This document shows, piece after piece, positions 33,847 through 41,597 of a DNA stretch of 64,000 bases. The notes below the pieces were generated by a model that saw only the letters and a list, made by a program, of their open reading frames with translations, made no database searches and was not told the origin of the DNA. The number at the start of each line of letters is the position of its first letter. Positions within the stretch are counted from its first letter, which is position 1. Source of the DNA: 2-12-FULL-60-19 sp041483675 (GTDB taxonomy: Bacteria > Desulfobacterota > Binatia > UBA9968); NCBI GenBank assembly GCA_041483675.1, contig JBGPGE010000003.1, positions 22,849 to 86,848 of the forward strand, read 5' to 3'. The position numbers were made by a program, and so were the translations under genes.

Positions 33847-34535
33847 TGGAGCCGACTTCGATCGTTAGCCGACCCTTCGACGCGGGCCGCGGCTTTTGGC
33901 CGCGGGCCCTCGCTCAGGGTCGTCCAGAGCGAGCGAAGCGAGTCGCGGGACGCCAGGGCATAGTCTTTATCATCTCCGCTCCGTCCGGGGCCGGCAAGAC
34001 CACGCTGATCAAAGGGCTGCTCAAGCGCTTTCCGGAAATGGCGCTTTCGGTTTCCTACACCACCCGCCTGCGCCGCGCTGGAGAGGCGGACGGCCGGGAC
34101 TATCGGTTCGTTACGCCGGGCCGCTTTTCAACCATGCGCTCCGCCAAGGCGTTTGCCGAGTGGGCCGGTGTGCACGGATATCTCTATGGCACTCCGCGCG
34201 CGCCGCTCGAGCGCGCCATCCGCGGCGGGCGGGACATGCTCCTCGACATCGACGTTCAGGGGGCGCGCAAAATCAAGCGCCAGTATCCCGCGGCCGTCTC
34301 GATCTTCGTCCTTCCTCCCTCCTGGCGCGAGTTGGAGAAGCGGCTGGCGCTGCGCGGCACCGACCGCAAGGAGACGATCCGCAAGCGACTCGCCAACGCT
34401 CGGCGTGAAATCCGCGCGATCCTGCGCTATGATTATTTCGTAGTCAACCGGGAGCTCAAGGTCGCGCTGGAGTCCCTGCAAGCCGTGGTTCGCGCCGAGC
34501 GCCTCCGCGTCTCCCGGCTATCAGCGTCGAAATAG
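33846..34535 (+). CDS. gmk: Guanylate kinase with repeat-encoded N-terminal extension
   Basis: A 229-residue guanylate kinase, GMP + ATP to GDP + ADP. The P-loop SAPSGAGKTT begins at residue 44, against about 11 in typical Gmk. SVSYTTRLRRAGEADGRDYRFV is the GMP-binding region, and LLDIDVQGARKIKRQYP is the Walker B region. The extra 33 or so residues are encoded by a palindromic element (33871-33950). No ATG, GTG or TTG lies between that element and the conserved start, so the extension is probably translated. The ATG overlaps the yicC stop. Confidence 0.93.
   Translation: MEPTSIVSRPFDAGRGFWPRALAQGRPERAKRVAGRQGIVFIISAPSGAGKTTLIKGLLKRFPEMALSVSYTTRLRRAGEADGRDYRFVTPGRFSTMRSAKAFAEWAGVHGYLYGTPRAPLERAIRGGRDMLLDIDVQGARKIKRQYPAAVSIFVLPPSWRELEKRLALRGTDRKETIRKRLANARREIRAILRYDYFVVNRELKVALESLQAVVRAERLRVSRLSASK
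33871..33950. repeat. Palindromic element inside gmk
   Basis: It begins CCCTTCGA and contains two hairpins: CCGCGGC/GCCGCGG (33887-33905, loop TTTTG) and CTCGCTC/GAGCGAG (33909-33933), followed by GCGAAGCGAGTCGC. The composition and motifs match a dispersed palindromic repeat of the same general kind as the one at 34562. It remains in frame and codes for the N-terminal extension of Gmk. Confidence 0.65.
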
Positions 34536-34561
34536 ACGGCCGCCCCTCAGGGTCTGTCCTG

Positions 34562-34596
34562 CCTTCGACCAGCTCAGGTCCTGAGTTAATCGAAGG
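34562..34596. repeat. Dispersed palindromic repeat between gmk and rel
   Basis: The outer arms CCTTCGA (34562-34568) and TCGAAGG (34590-34596) enclose CTCAGG-T-CCTGAG (34573-34585). This fits the common CCTTCGA...CTCAGG...TCGAAGG repeat seen between genes in many GC-rich genomes. It occupies the 128-bp gap where rpoZ would normally be. No coding potential remains in the gap. Confidence 0.75.
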
Positions 34597-34663
34597 GAGT
34601 GAAGTCGAAGAGATCAGCCTGACCGGCTGAGCGCGCGAAGGCCAAGCAGCCGAAGATAGAGCC

Positions 34664-36829
34664 ATGAGCAAAGAAATCCGCGTCAGCGATCTGGTGGAAA
34701 AAATCCAGGTCTACCATCCGACGGCCGACGTCGCGTTGATCCAACGCGCTTACGATTTCTCCAACGAGGTCCACCAGGGACAGAAGCGGCTTTCCGGCGA
34801 GCCCTTTTTCACCCATCCGATGGCCGTGGCCGATCTGATCGCCGACTTGAAGCTCGACGTGCCGAGCGTCGTCGGCGGCCTGCTCCACGATACGGTCGAG
34901 GACACGCTGGCGACTCTGGAGCAGGTCAAAGCTATTTTCGGCCCGGAGATCGCCGGGCTGGTGGACGGGGTGACCAAGTTGAGCCAGATCAACTTCACCA
35001 GCCGCGAAGAGAAGCAGGCCGAGAATTTCCGCAAGATGATCCTGGCGATGGCCAAGGACATCCGCGTGATCCTCATCAAGCTCGCCGACCGCACGCACAA
35101 TATGCGGACGCTCGATCATCTCCCCGCCGAAAAACAGCTTGCGACGGCGCAGGAGACGCTCGATATCTACGCGCCGCTGGCCCATCGGTTGGGGATCGCC
35201 TGGGTCAAGGACGAGCTGGAGGATCTGGCGCTCAAACACCTGCACCCGGAGATCTACTACCAGCTCAAACGCAACGTCGCCAAAAAGAAGGCGGCGCGGG
35301 AAAAGTACATCAACGAGGTCATCGGGTCGATCGGCAAAATTCTCGAAGCGGAAGGGATCGACGGGGAGGTCACGGGACGGCCCAAGCATTTCTTCAGCAT
35401 CTACCAGAAGATGGAGAACCAGAATCTCCTCTACGACCAGATTTACGATCTGGTCGCGTTCCGCATCATCGTCGACACGGTCAGGGAATGCTACGAGGCG
35501 CTTGGCGTGATCCACTCCCAGTGGAAGCCGGTCCCCGGTCGCTTCAAAGACTATATCGCGCTGCCGAAGCCTAACATGTATCAATCGCTCCATACGACCG
35601 TGATCGGCCCTTATGGCGAGCGCATGGAGATCCAGATCCGCACCCAAGAGATGCACCGCGTCGCGGAAGAAGGGATCGCGGCCCACTGGCGCTATAAGAA
35701 GGAAGGCAAAGACTTTCAGTTCAACGACATCCAAAAGTTCGCCTGGCTGCGCCAGTTGCTCGAGTGGCAGCAGAACGTGGAAGACCCGCAGGAATTTCTC
35801 CATAGCATCAAAGAGGACCTGTTCGCCGACGAGGTCTATGTCTTTACGCCGAAGGGCGACCTGATCGGCTTTCCCAAAGGCGCCACGGCGGTCGATTTCG
35901 CCTATCGAATACACTCTGAAGTCGGCCATCACTGCTCAGGCGCGCGGGTGAACGGCCAGTTGCTTCCGCTCAAATACCTGCTGCGCAGCGGCGATACGGT
36001 GGAGATTATCACCACGCATCAGCAGACCCCGAGCCGCGATTGGCTCAAGCTGGTGAAGACGCCGCGCGCCAAGTCCAAGATACGAAACTGGCTGAAATCG
36101 CAGCAGCGCGAGAGGAGCGTCGCGTTGGGGCGCGAACTGCTCGAAGGCGACCTCGGGCGCCACAAGCTCGAATACGCGACGCTCAGGCGCGAGGGGAAAA
36201 TCGAATCGATCGCCAAGGAGCTGGGGCTCAAGGACGAAGAGGCGCTGCTGGCGAGCGTCGGCTACGGCAGGATCACGCCGCGCCACGTGCTCGCCAAGCT
36301 GCTGCCGCCGGAAAAGCTCGACGGCGGCAAAAAACCGGCCGAGGGGGCGCTGGAGCGGCTGTTTCGCATCGTTTCCGGCCAGAAGCGCGATCTCGGCGTC
36401 AAGGTGACGGGTGTCGGGGACGTGATGGTGCGTTTTGCGCGCTGCTGTCATCCGCTGCCCGGAGAGCCGGTCACCGGATTCATCACGCGTGGACGGGGTG
36501 TGACGGTCCACGTCTCAGCCTGCTCGACGGTGCTCGAGAGCGATCCTCATCGTCGGGTCGAAGTGACCTGGGAGGAGGGCGAGCAGACCCCGCGGCCGAT
36601 CAAGATCGAGGTGAGCTGCATCGACCGGCCGGGATTGCTGGCGGCGATCAGCGCGGCGATCACCGGCGCGGACGTCAATATCGCGCGCGCTCAGGTGCGC
36701 ACCTTCCCGGACCAGAAGGCGCTCAACACGTTCGAGGTGCTGATCACCCACTCCGATCAGCTCCGGCGCGTCCTCAGCAGCATCGCGAAGGTTAAAGGGG
36801 TCTACAAAGCCACGCGTGCGCGTGGCTGA
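34664..36829 (+). CDS. spoT: RelA/SpoT family bifunctional (p)ppGpp synthetase/hydrolase
   Basis: A 721-residue long RSH enzyme controlling the stringent response. The HD hydrolase region has PFFTHPMAVADLI, LLHDTVEDT and LIKLADRTHNMRTL. The synthetase region has GRPKHFFSIYQKM, YDLVAFRIIVDT and RFKDYIALPKPNMYQSLHT, whose RxKD motif is typical of bifunctional enzymes. The TGS domain is VYVFTPKGDLIGFPKGATAVDFAYRIH, and the ACT domain is PIKIEVSCIDRPGLLAAISAAITGADVNI. The last codons form a terminator-like hairpin. It follows gmk without the usual rpoZ. Confidence 0.95.
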   Translation: MSKEIRVSDLVEKIQVYHPTADVALIQRAYDFSNEVHQGQKRLSGEPFFTHPMAVADLIADLKLDVPSVVGGLLHDTVEDTLATLEQVKAIFGPEIAGLVDGVTKLSQINFTSREEKQAENFRKMILAMAKDIRVILIKLADRTHNMRTLDHLPAEKQLATAQETLDIYAPLAHRLGIAWVKDELEDLALKHLHPEIYYQLKRNVAKKKAAREKYINEVIGSIGKILEAEGIDGEVTGRPKHFFSIYQKMENQNLLYDQIYDLVAFRIIVDTVRECYEALGVIHSQWKPVPGRFKDYIALPKPNMYQSLHTTVIGPYGERMEIQIRTQEMHRVAEEGIAAHWRYKKEGKDFQFNDIQKFAWLRQLLEWQQNVEDPQEFLHSIKEDLFADEVYVFTPKGDLIGFPKGATAVDFAYRIHSEVGHHCSGARVNGQLLPLKYLLRSGDTVEIITTHQQTPSRDWLKLVKTPRAKSKIRNWLKSQQRERSVALGRELLEGDLGRHKLEYATLRREGKIESIAKELGLKDEEALLASVGYGRITPRHVLAKLLPPEKLDGGKKPAEGALERLFRIVSGQKRDLGVKVTGVGDVMVRFARCCHPLPGEPVTGFITRGRGVTVHVSACSTVLESDPHRRVEVTWEEGEQTPRPIKIEVSCIDRPGLLAAISAAITGADVNIARAQVRTFPDQKALNTFEVLITHSDQLRRVLSSIAKVKGVYKATRARG

Positions 36830-36836
36830 CAATTTT
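36808..36836 (+). terminator. Terminator-like hairpin overlapping the end of the rel gene
   Basis: A perfect 9-bp inverted repeat, AGCCACGCG/CGCGTGGCT, with a 2-nt centre spans 36808-36827, including the last codons of the rel gene, and is followed by GACAATTTTC. It would end the long plus-strand transcript. The T-rich tail is short and interrupted, so efficiency is uncertain. Confidence 0.55.
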
Positions 36837-36881
36837 CGATTTTAGATTAATCGAAAATCGGCAATCGAAAATCTAAAATCG
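36837..36881. repeat. AT-rich palindrome with internal direct repeat
   Basis: A 12-bp inverted repeat, CGATTTTAGATT (36837-36848) and AATCTAAAATCG (36870-36881), encloses two copies of AATCGAAAATC (36849-36859 and 36863-36873). It lies between the convergent rel and rpmB genes and is much more AT-rich than its surroundings. It could back up termination on both strands. Confidence 0.8.
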
Positions 36882-36904
36882 GGAGTTGGGTGGGTGAGGT
36901 GTGG

Positions 36905-37096
36905 CTAGGCTACTTTTTCCACGCGGCCCGAGTGAATGCAGTCTGTACAGACGAGGATCCGCCGCACCTGGCCCTCCACTCGGGCCCTTACTTTTTGCAG
37001 ATTCGGCCGCCAGGTTCTTTTGGTTTTATTGTTGGCGTGGCTGACGGTGTTTCCGACAGAGCGTCTTTTGCCGCAGAGGGTACAGATTCTTGCCAT
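36905..37096 (-). CDS. rpmB: 50S ribosomal protein L28
   Basis: A 63-residue ribosomal protein starting MARICTLCGKRRSVGNTVSHANNKTKRTWRPNLQKVR, the standard bL28 signature. Two Cys pairs (CTLC near 5-8 and CTDC near 50-53) indicate the zinc-binding form. It lies 2 bp downstream of rfaE2 on the minus strand and is probably cotranscribed with it. Confidence 0.96.
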   Translation of the reverse strand: MARICTLCGKRRSVGNTVSHANNKTKRTWRPNLQKVRARVEGQVRRILVCTDCIHSGRVEKVA

Positions 37097-37098
37097 GA

Positions 37099-37572
37099 TT
37101 ATAACTTCCTCACCCTTTCGATAATATTGGTCGTCGAGTGGCCCCGGCGGAAAGGAACGACGACCACCTTGCCGCCCCTTTGCTCCACCAGCTCTCTTCC
37201 CACGACCTGATTCTCCGCCCAGTCGCCGCCTTTCACCAGCACGTCGGGGTTCAACGCCCGGATCAAGTTCACCGGCTCGGCTTCATTGAATATCGTCACG
37301 TAGTCTACCATCTCCAGCGCGCCAATCAACTCCGCCCGCTCGGCTTGAGGCAGCACCGGACGCTCCGGGCCCTTGATCCCTCCGATCGAGCTGTCGCTGT
37401 TCAGCGCCACGATCAGCAGATGGCCGAGCTTCTTAGCCTCGCGCAGCAGGTGGAGATGGCCGACGTGCAGCAGATCGAAGCAGCCGTTGGTAAAGACGAC
37501 TTTCTTACGCGCCGCTTTCGCCTTCGCCACGATCTCCTTCAGCTCTTCGACGCCCGCAAGCTTGCCTTGCAC
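37099..37572 (-). CDS. rfaE2: D-glycero-beta-D-manno-heptose 1-phosphate adenylyltransferase
   Basis: A 157-residue nucleotidyltransferase completing ADP-heptose synthesis. VVFTNGCFDLLHVGHLHLLREAKKLG has the HxGH motif, and ALNSDSSIGGIKGPERPVLPQAERAELIGAL and VLVKGGDWAENQVVG are typical. GTG 37572 gives the usual length for a stand-alone RfaE2; a longer frame reaching 37668 adds 32 residues with no family resemblance. It works with RfaE1 at 31985, so the two HldE activities are separate proteins on opposite strands. rpmB follows directly. Confidence 0.92.
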   Translation of the reverse strand: MQGKLAGVEELKEIVAKAKAARKKVVFTNGCFDLLHVGHLHLLREAKKLGHLLIVALNSDSSIGGIKGPERPVLPQAERAELIGALEMVDYVTIFNEAEPVNLIRALNPDVLVKGGDWAENQVVGRELVEQRGGKVVVVPFRRGHSTTNIIERVRKL

Positions 37573-37729
37573 ACTAGATGGGTAGCATGCCCCACGGTCG
37601 GATTCAACGAGATCGCCCCGCAGTCCATGGGGTCTACTTGAACATCCCAATTTTTCGCTTTCCGCCACGGCGAAAGTGCGCTAATATCTCCGGCAGCAAC
37701 AAGGCCGTTATGGAAAGGGGGATAAACGC

Positions 37730-37984
37730 ATGAAGCTGTCGGTAAGAGGATTAATGGTTGCGGCGGGAATTGTCTGGGCGCTCACGTTTTTCGTGGTGGC
37801 GTATGCCAATCTCCAGTGGCCTCCCTACGGGAAAGCCTTCCTCGATCTCATGAGCTCTATCTATCCCGGATACAAGACCGCGGTGGGGTTGCAGGGCGTG
37901 CTCGTGGGGACCGGCTACGCGCTGGTCGATGGCGCTCTCGCGGGCATGATCTTCGGCTGGTTCTATAACGGCGTCGCTAGGTAA
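37730..37984 (+). CDS. Small two-helix membrane protein (holin-like)
   Basis: An 84-residue protein with two hydrophobic helices (about 8-26 and 53-78) separated by a hydrophilic loop IYPGYKTAVG. The pattern, ending in GALAGMIFGWFYNGVAR, matches a family often labelled bacteriophage holin but common in non-phage contexts. No phage genes are near, so lysis is unlikely and the role is unknown. The start has GGAAAGGGGG upstream. It is divergent from rfaE2. Confidence 0.75.
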   Translation: MKLSVRGLMVAAGIVWALTFFVVAYANLQWPPYGKAFLDLMSSIYPGYKTAVGLQGVLVGTGYALVDGALAGMIFGWFYNGVAR

Positions 37985-38159
37985 CCGCTCGGCGCGCCGC
38001 CGTCGTTGCAGAAAAGCGGACGGTTCTTCGGAATCGGACCGACGAGGCCGTCGGGCACACCGAGGTGCGCCCAAAGCCTTGACCCTACGAAAAAATTTCG
38101 CTAGGTTTGTGGAAGTTTGAGTATTTCGGCGGCGTTTCGGTTAGGCAAGGAGGAATAGG

Positions 38160-39596
38160 ATGGAATATCGCGATTTAAGAGACTGGATTAAGGTAGCGGG
38201 AGAGGGCGAGGTCAGGACCCTCACCGGCTGCGACTGGAACCTGGAGATCGGCGCAGTCACCGAGTTGGTGGGCCATAAAGAGGACGGGCCCGCCGTTCTG
38301 TTCGACGACATCAAGGGCTTCCCCAAAGGCTACCGGATTTTGTCCAATTCGCTCAGCTCGCGCAAGCGACTGGCCCTCACGTTAAATATGTCTCCCGGCG
38401 AGAGCAAGATGGACTTTGTTCGCGCCTGGCGGGAAAGGTACAAACAGATCAAGCCGATTCCCGCCAAGGTCGTCAAAAACGCCCCCGCGCTCGAGAATAT
38501 CCAGCGCGACGGCGAGGTCGATATTCTGAAATTCCCTACGCCGAAATGGCACGAGCACGACGGCGGCCGCTACATCGGCACCGGCAGCATCGACATCACG
38601 CGTGACCCGGACGAAGGCTGGGTCAATTACGGAACCTACCGGGTGATGATTCACGACAAGGACACGGTCGGTTTCTACATCTCACCGGGAAAACACGGCC
38701 GCATCCAGCGCGAGAAATATTCCGGGACCGGGCGGCCCTGCAAGATCGCCATGTCGTTCGGCCACGATCCGCTGACCTTTTTGGCCGGCAGCATCGAAGT
38801 GCCCTACGGCGTGCAGGAGTGCGACTTTATCGGCGGCGTGCGCGGCGAGCCGTTTGAAGTCTTCGAGGGCGAATACACGGGCCTGCCGATCCCCGCGACC
38901 TCCGAGATCGCCGTCGAAGGGGACGTGATCTTCGATCAGCCGAGGACCGAAGGGCCTTTCGGCGAGTGGACGGGTTATTACGCGAGCGATGAGCGGCCCG
39001 AGCCGATCGTCAAGATCAAACGGGTTTATCACCGTAACAATCCGATCATCCTCGGCTCGCCTCCGGGGAGGCCGCCGGCGGAGTTGGGCTGGTACCGGTC
39101 CTATCTGCGGTCCGCTTTGATCTGGGACGAGATGGAAAAGGCCGGCGTGCCGGACGTGAAAGGCGTATGGCTGACCGTTTCGGGCGGAAGCCGCCTCATG
39201 CTGGTGGTCGCCATCAAGCAGCGCTATCCGGGCCACGCCCGCCAAGCGGCTCTGGTGGCGTCGCAATGTCACGCCGGCGCCTACCTGGGACGCTACGTGA
39301 TCGTGGTGGACGAGGACATAGACCCCAGCAACAACGACGATGTCATGTGGGCGATGTCGACCCGCTCCGATCCGGTCGAGGATATCGAGATCCTCCGGCG
39401 CTGCTGGAGCGGGCCGCTCGATCCGATCATCCATCCGAGCAAGAAAGGCTTCAATTCGCGGGCGATCATCGATGCCTGCCGGCCGTACGAGTGGATGAAA
39501 GATTTCCCCAAAGTCGCGGAGTCGAGCAAGGAAGTTCTCGACGCCACCGAGAAAAAGTGGGGCAAAATCCTGTTCAGCGGCAACGGCGCGCGTTAA
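38160..39596 (+). CDS. UbiD family (de)carboxylase
   Basis: A 478-residue prenylated-FMN-dependent decarboxylase of the UbiD/Fdc family. RDLRDWIKVAGEGEVRTLTG begins the protein, GTGSIDITRDPDEGWVNYGTYRVMIHDKD lies in the FMN-binding domain, and RTEGPFGEWTGYYA holds E264 and E269, spaced like the two catalytic glutamates of Fdc. No UbiX-type prenyltransferase is present here. AAGGAGGAA precedes ATG 38160. It is monocistronic, with a strong terminator after it. The substrate may be an aromatic or alpha,beta-unsaturated acid. Confidence 0.92.
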   Translation: MEYRDLRDWIKVAGEGEVRTLTGCDWNLEIGAVTELVGHKEDGPAVLFDDIKGFPKGYRILSNSLSSRKRLALTLNMSPGESKMDFVRAWRERYKQIKPIPAKVVKNAPALENIQRDGEVDILKFPTPKWHEHDGGRYIGTGSIDITRDPDEGWVNYGTYRVMIHDKDTVGFYISPGKHGRIQREKYSGTGRPCKIAMSFGHDPLTFLAGSIEVPYGVQECDFIGGVRGEPFEVFEGEYTGLPIPATSEIAVEGDVIFDQPRTEGPFGEWTGYYASDERPEPIVKIKRVYHRNNPIILGSPPGRPPAELGWYRSYLRSALIWDEMEKAGVPDVKGVWLTVSGGSRLMLVVAIKQRYPGHARQAALVASQCHAGAYLGRYVIVVDEDIDPSNNDDVMWAMSTRSDPVEDIEILRRCWSGPLDPIIHPSKKGFNSRAIIDACRPYEWMKDFPKVAESSKEVLDATEKKWGKILFSGNGAR

Positions 39597-39606
39597 CGGC
39601 TCTTCT

Positions 39607-40404
39607 CTAGGGGGACGGTGGCGCCTGGAGCGGTAGCTCCAGCGCCACCGTCTTTCCTTTTCTCAGCAGTTCGATCTTAACCGGCGAGGCTTTTGAAGCG
39701 GCTTCAAGGAACGCTTCAAGCTCCGCCGCTTTCTGAAGCGGCTTGTTGTTCGCCTTCAAGATAATATCGCCCCGTTGAACGCCGGCCTCCGCCGCCGCGC
39801 TCCCCAGTTCCACGTCGGCCACCAGCACCCCGCTTTTCGCCGCGAGGTCGAGGAGTCTCGCCAGCTCCGGTGTGAGATCCTGCCCCTGAATTCCTAGCTT
39901 TCGAAGGTGATCTTGTTTCTCTTCTGCAGGCAGGGGCTGCGCCTTGGCCAGAACCTTGGTCGTCGCATAAATCGGCGCTTTCATCCTTAAAGCCACGGCG
40001 ATCGCGTCGCTCGGTCTGGAGTCGATCTGATAGTCCTGCCCCCTCAAGCGCAACGCGATGCTCGCGTAATAGACGTTGTCGCGCAAATCGGTGATGGTGA
40101 TCCGCTGCACGGTCGCTCCGACGCCGTTTAAGATATTGCGAATGAGATCGTGCGCGTTCGGCCTCGGCGCCGCCATCTTTTCCAGCTCCAGGGCAATCGA
40201 GGTCGCCTCCTCGCCGCCGATCCAGATCGGGAGCGGCTCCTTCTTGCCGGCGCTTTCGAGGATCACGACCGGCGTCTTGCTGTAGGGGTCGAGCACCACC
40301 CGCCTGACCTTCATCTCGACCGAAGGCTCCTCTTGGGCGGCGGAGACCCAAGAGGGAAACAAGCATATCAGCAGAATGGCGATCCACGGAAATCCGGTTT
40401 TCAT
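39607..40404 (-). CDS. Exported bifunctional-nuclease (BFN) domain protein with PDZ domain
   Basis: A 265-residue protein with a signal peptide (MKTGFPWIAILLICLFPSWVSA). The BFN/DUF151 domain follows (about 30-150: VRRVVLDPYSKTPVVIL, PIWIGGEEATSIALELE, DSRPSDAIAVALRM). A PDZ domain follows that (about 185-260: GVLVADVELGSAAAEAGVQRGDIILKANNKPL). Coupling a BFN domain to PDZ in the periplasm is uncommon; its function is unknown. AGGAGGG lies 6 bp before ATG 40404. Its last 15 or so codons are formed by the terminator of the convergent UbiD gene. Confidence 0.85.
   Translation of the reverse strand: MKTGFPWIAILLICLFPSWVSAAQEEPSVEMKVRRVVLDPYSKTPVVILESAGKKEPLPIWIGGEEATSIALELEKMAAPRPNAHDLIRNILNGVGATVQRITITDLRDNVYYASIALRLRGQDYQIDSRPSDAIAVALRMKAPIYATTKVLAKAQPLPAEEKQDHLRKLGIQGQDLTPELARLLDLAAKSGVLVADVELGSAAAEAGVQRGDIILKANNKPLQKAAELEAFLEAASKASPVKIELLRKGKTVALELPLQAPPSP
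39614..39664 (+). terminator. Rho-independent terminator of the UbiD gene
   Basis: A 17-bp stem with one bulged base has its left arm at 39614-39631, loop GGTA and right arm at 39636-39652, followed by TTTCCTTTTCTC. The U-tract is on the plus strand only. It ends the UbiD transcript but lies wholly inside the 3' coding end of the convergent BFN-PDZ gene. Confidence 0.8.
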
Positions 40405-40430
40405 GTTTCCCTCCTGGAGGCTTGAAGGCC

Positions 40431-41528
40431 TCACTTGCGGAGTAGGGATGGAGCCAATGGCAGTTGCGCGATCCGGCCGGCGATCTTGCGGCCGCCGTTA
40501 TCGACGGTAATCGGTGTGCCCGGCGCGAGAAAATCCCGATGGACGTAGCCGAGCGCTACCGGTCGTTCCAGCGCCGGCGAGAGGACGGAGCTGGTAATCT
40601 TGCCGATCTCGCGCCCGTCGCTTTCAACCGTGGCGCCGCGCGCGGCCGCGTCGCTTCCCTCCAACACAATGGCCGCCAGCTTTCGGTTGACGTGGCCGCG
40701 CGAGCGGATGCGCTCCACGACTTCCTGGCCCAAATAGCAGCCCTTATGAAAACTGACGGCGTCGTCCAGGCCGATCTCCAGGAACAGCGTATTCTCGTCC
40801 ATATCGACGCCGTAGCGCGGGATGCCCGCCTCGACGCGCAGCAGTTCCTGCGCTTGACACCCGACCCAACGGAGGGAGAACGGCGCTCCGGTTTTTTGGA
40901 TTTGCGCGACGACGGAGGCGAGACTTTGCAGCTCGATCAATAGATCGAAGCCCTCTTCGCCGGTGTGCGTCGAGCGGATCGCGCGAACGTCACGGTCTGC
41001 AATGCGGATCGCGCGATGGCTGTGCATTTCCTGGGGAATTTCGCTCGGAGGAACGACTGCTCCGAGCATGGATCGGGCCTTAGGCCCTTGGAGCGAGATC
41101 ATGCCATATGCCGTTTCCGGCGCTGCGATCTCAACGTCATCGGCAACGAGATAGCGGTTTAGGTGAGCCGCGACCTTTTGCGCCAGCGGCTCCGAGAGCA
41201 AGAGCATGAAAGAGTTTTCCGTCGAGAGGACTCTCAAGTCCGCCAGGATTTTGCCGCTCACGTCGAGGACCGCGGCGGACATGCCGCTTCCCGGTAGCAG
41301 TTTTTTCACGTCATTGGTCACCATGCCCTGGAGAAAGGAGACGCGGTCCGGGCCGGTGAGGGTGAAGACAGTGTAGTCGCACATGTCCAGTATTCCCACG
41401 CCGGAGCGGACGGCGCGGTATTCGTCGAGCGGAGCGCCGAAATGAGCGGGCAGAATCCAGCCGTTTTCGTCGACCATTTCAGCGCCGTTGGCGCGGTGGA
41501 ACTCGAGGAGAGGAGTCGGCTGAGCCAT
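40431..41528 (-). CDS. ygfZ: Folate-binding YgfZ/GcvT-like protein
   Basis: A 365-residue GcvT-fold protein. FTLTGPDRVSFLQGMVTNDVKKLLPGSG is the N-terminal folate-binding region, and HKGCYLGQEVVERIRSRGHVNRKL holds the diagnostic K-G-C-Y-x-G-Q-E motif of YgfZ/IBA57 proteins, which support iron-sulfur cluster assembly and tRNA modification. ATG 41528 (MAQPTPLL) is preferred; ATG 41549 is an alternative. It lies 26 bp from the BFN-PDZ gene and is divergent from the LysR gene. Confidence 0.88.
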   Translation of the reverse strand: MAQPTPLLEFHRANGAEMVDENGWILPAHFGAPLDEYRAVRSGVGILDMCDYTVFTLTGPDRVSFLQGMVTNDVKKLLPGSGMSAAVLDVSGKILADLRVLSTENSFMLLLSEPLAQKVAAHLNRYLVADDVEIAAPETAYGMISLQGPKARSMLGAVVPPSEIPQEMHSHRAIRIADRDVRAIRSTHTGEEGFDLLIELQSLASVVAQIQKTGAPFSLRWVGCQAQELLRVEAGIPRYGVDMDENTLFLEIGLDDAVSFHKGCYLGQEVVERIRSRGHVNRKLAAIVLEGSDAAARGATVESDGREIGKITSSVLSPALERPVALGYVHRDFLAPGTPITVDNGGRKIAGRIAQLPLAPSLLRK

Positions 41529-41558
41529 GCCAGGGGAATATAGCTCCATCGATCGAGG

Positions 41559-41588
41559 TTGACAATGCGGCGGGGGATTACGTTTAAT
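41559..41588 (+). promoter_or_regulatory. Putative promoter of the LysR regulator
   Basis: TTGACA (41559-41564), an 18-bp spacer and TTTAAT (41583-41588, 5 of 6) end only 9 bp before the regulator's ATG at 41598. A start site at the usual distance would give a leader of about 3 nt, so the mRNA may be leaderless. Confidence 0.55.
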
Positions 41589-41597
41589 GAAGGCCCT

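Noticed and set aside
37730..37984. A true phage holin and hence a prophage remnant.
   Set aside because: No phage structural, lysis or integrase genes and no attachment repeats are visible around it.
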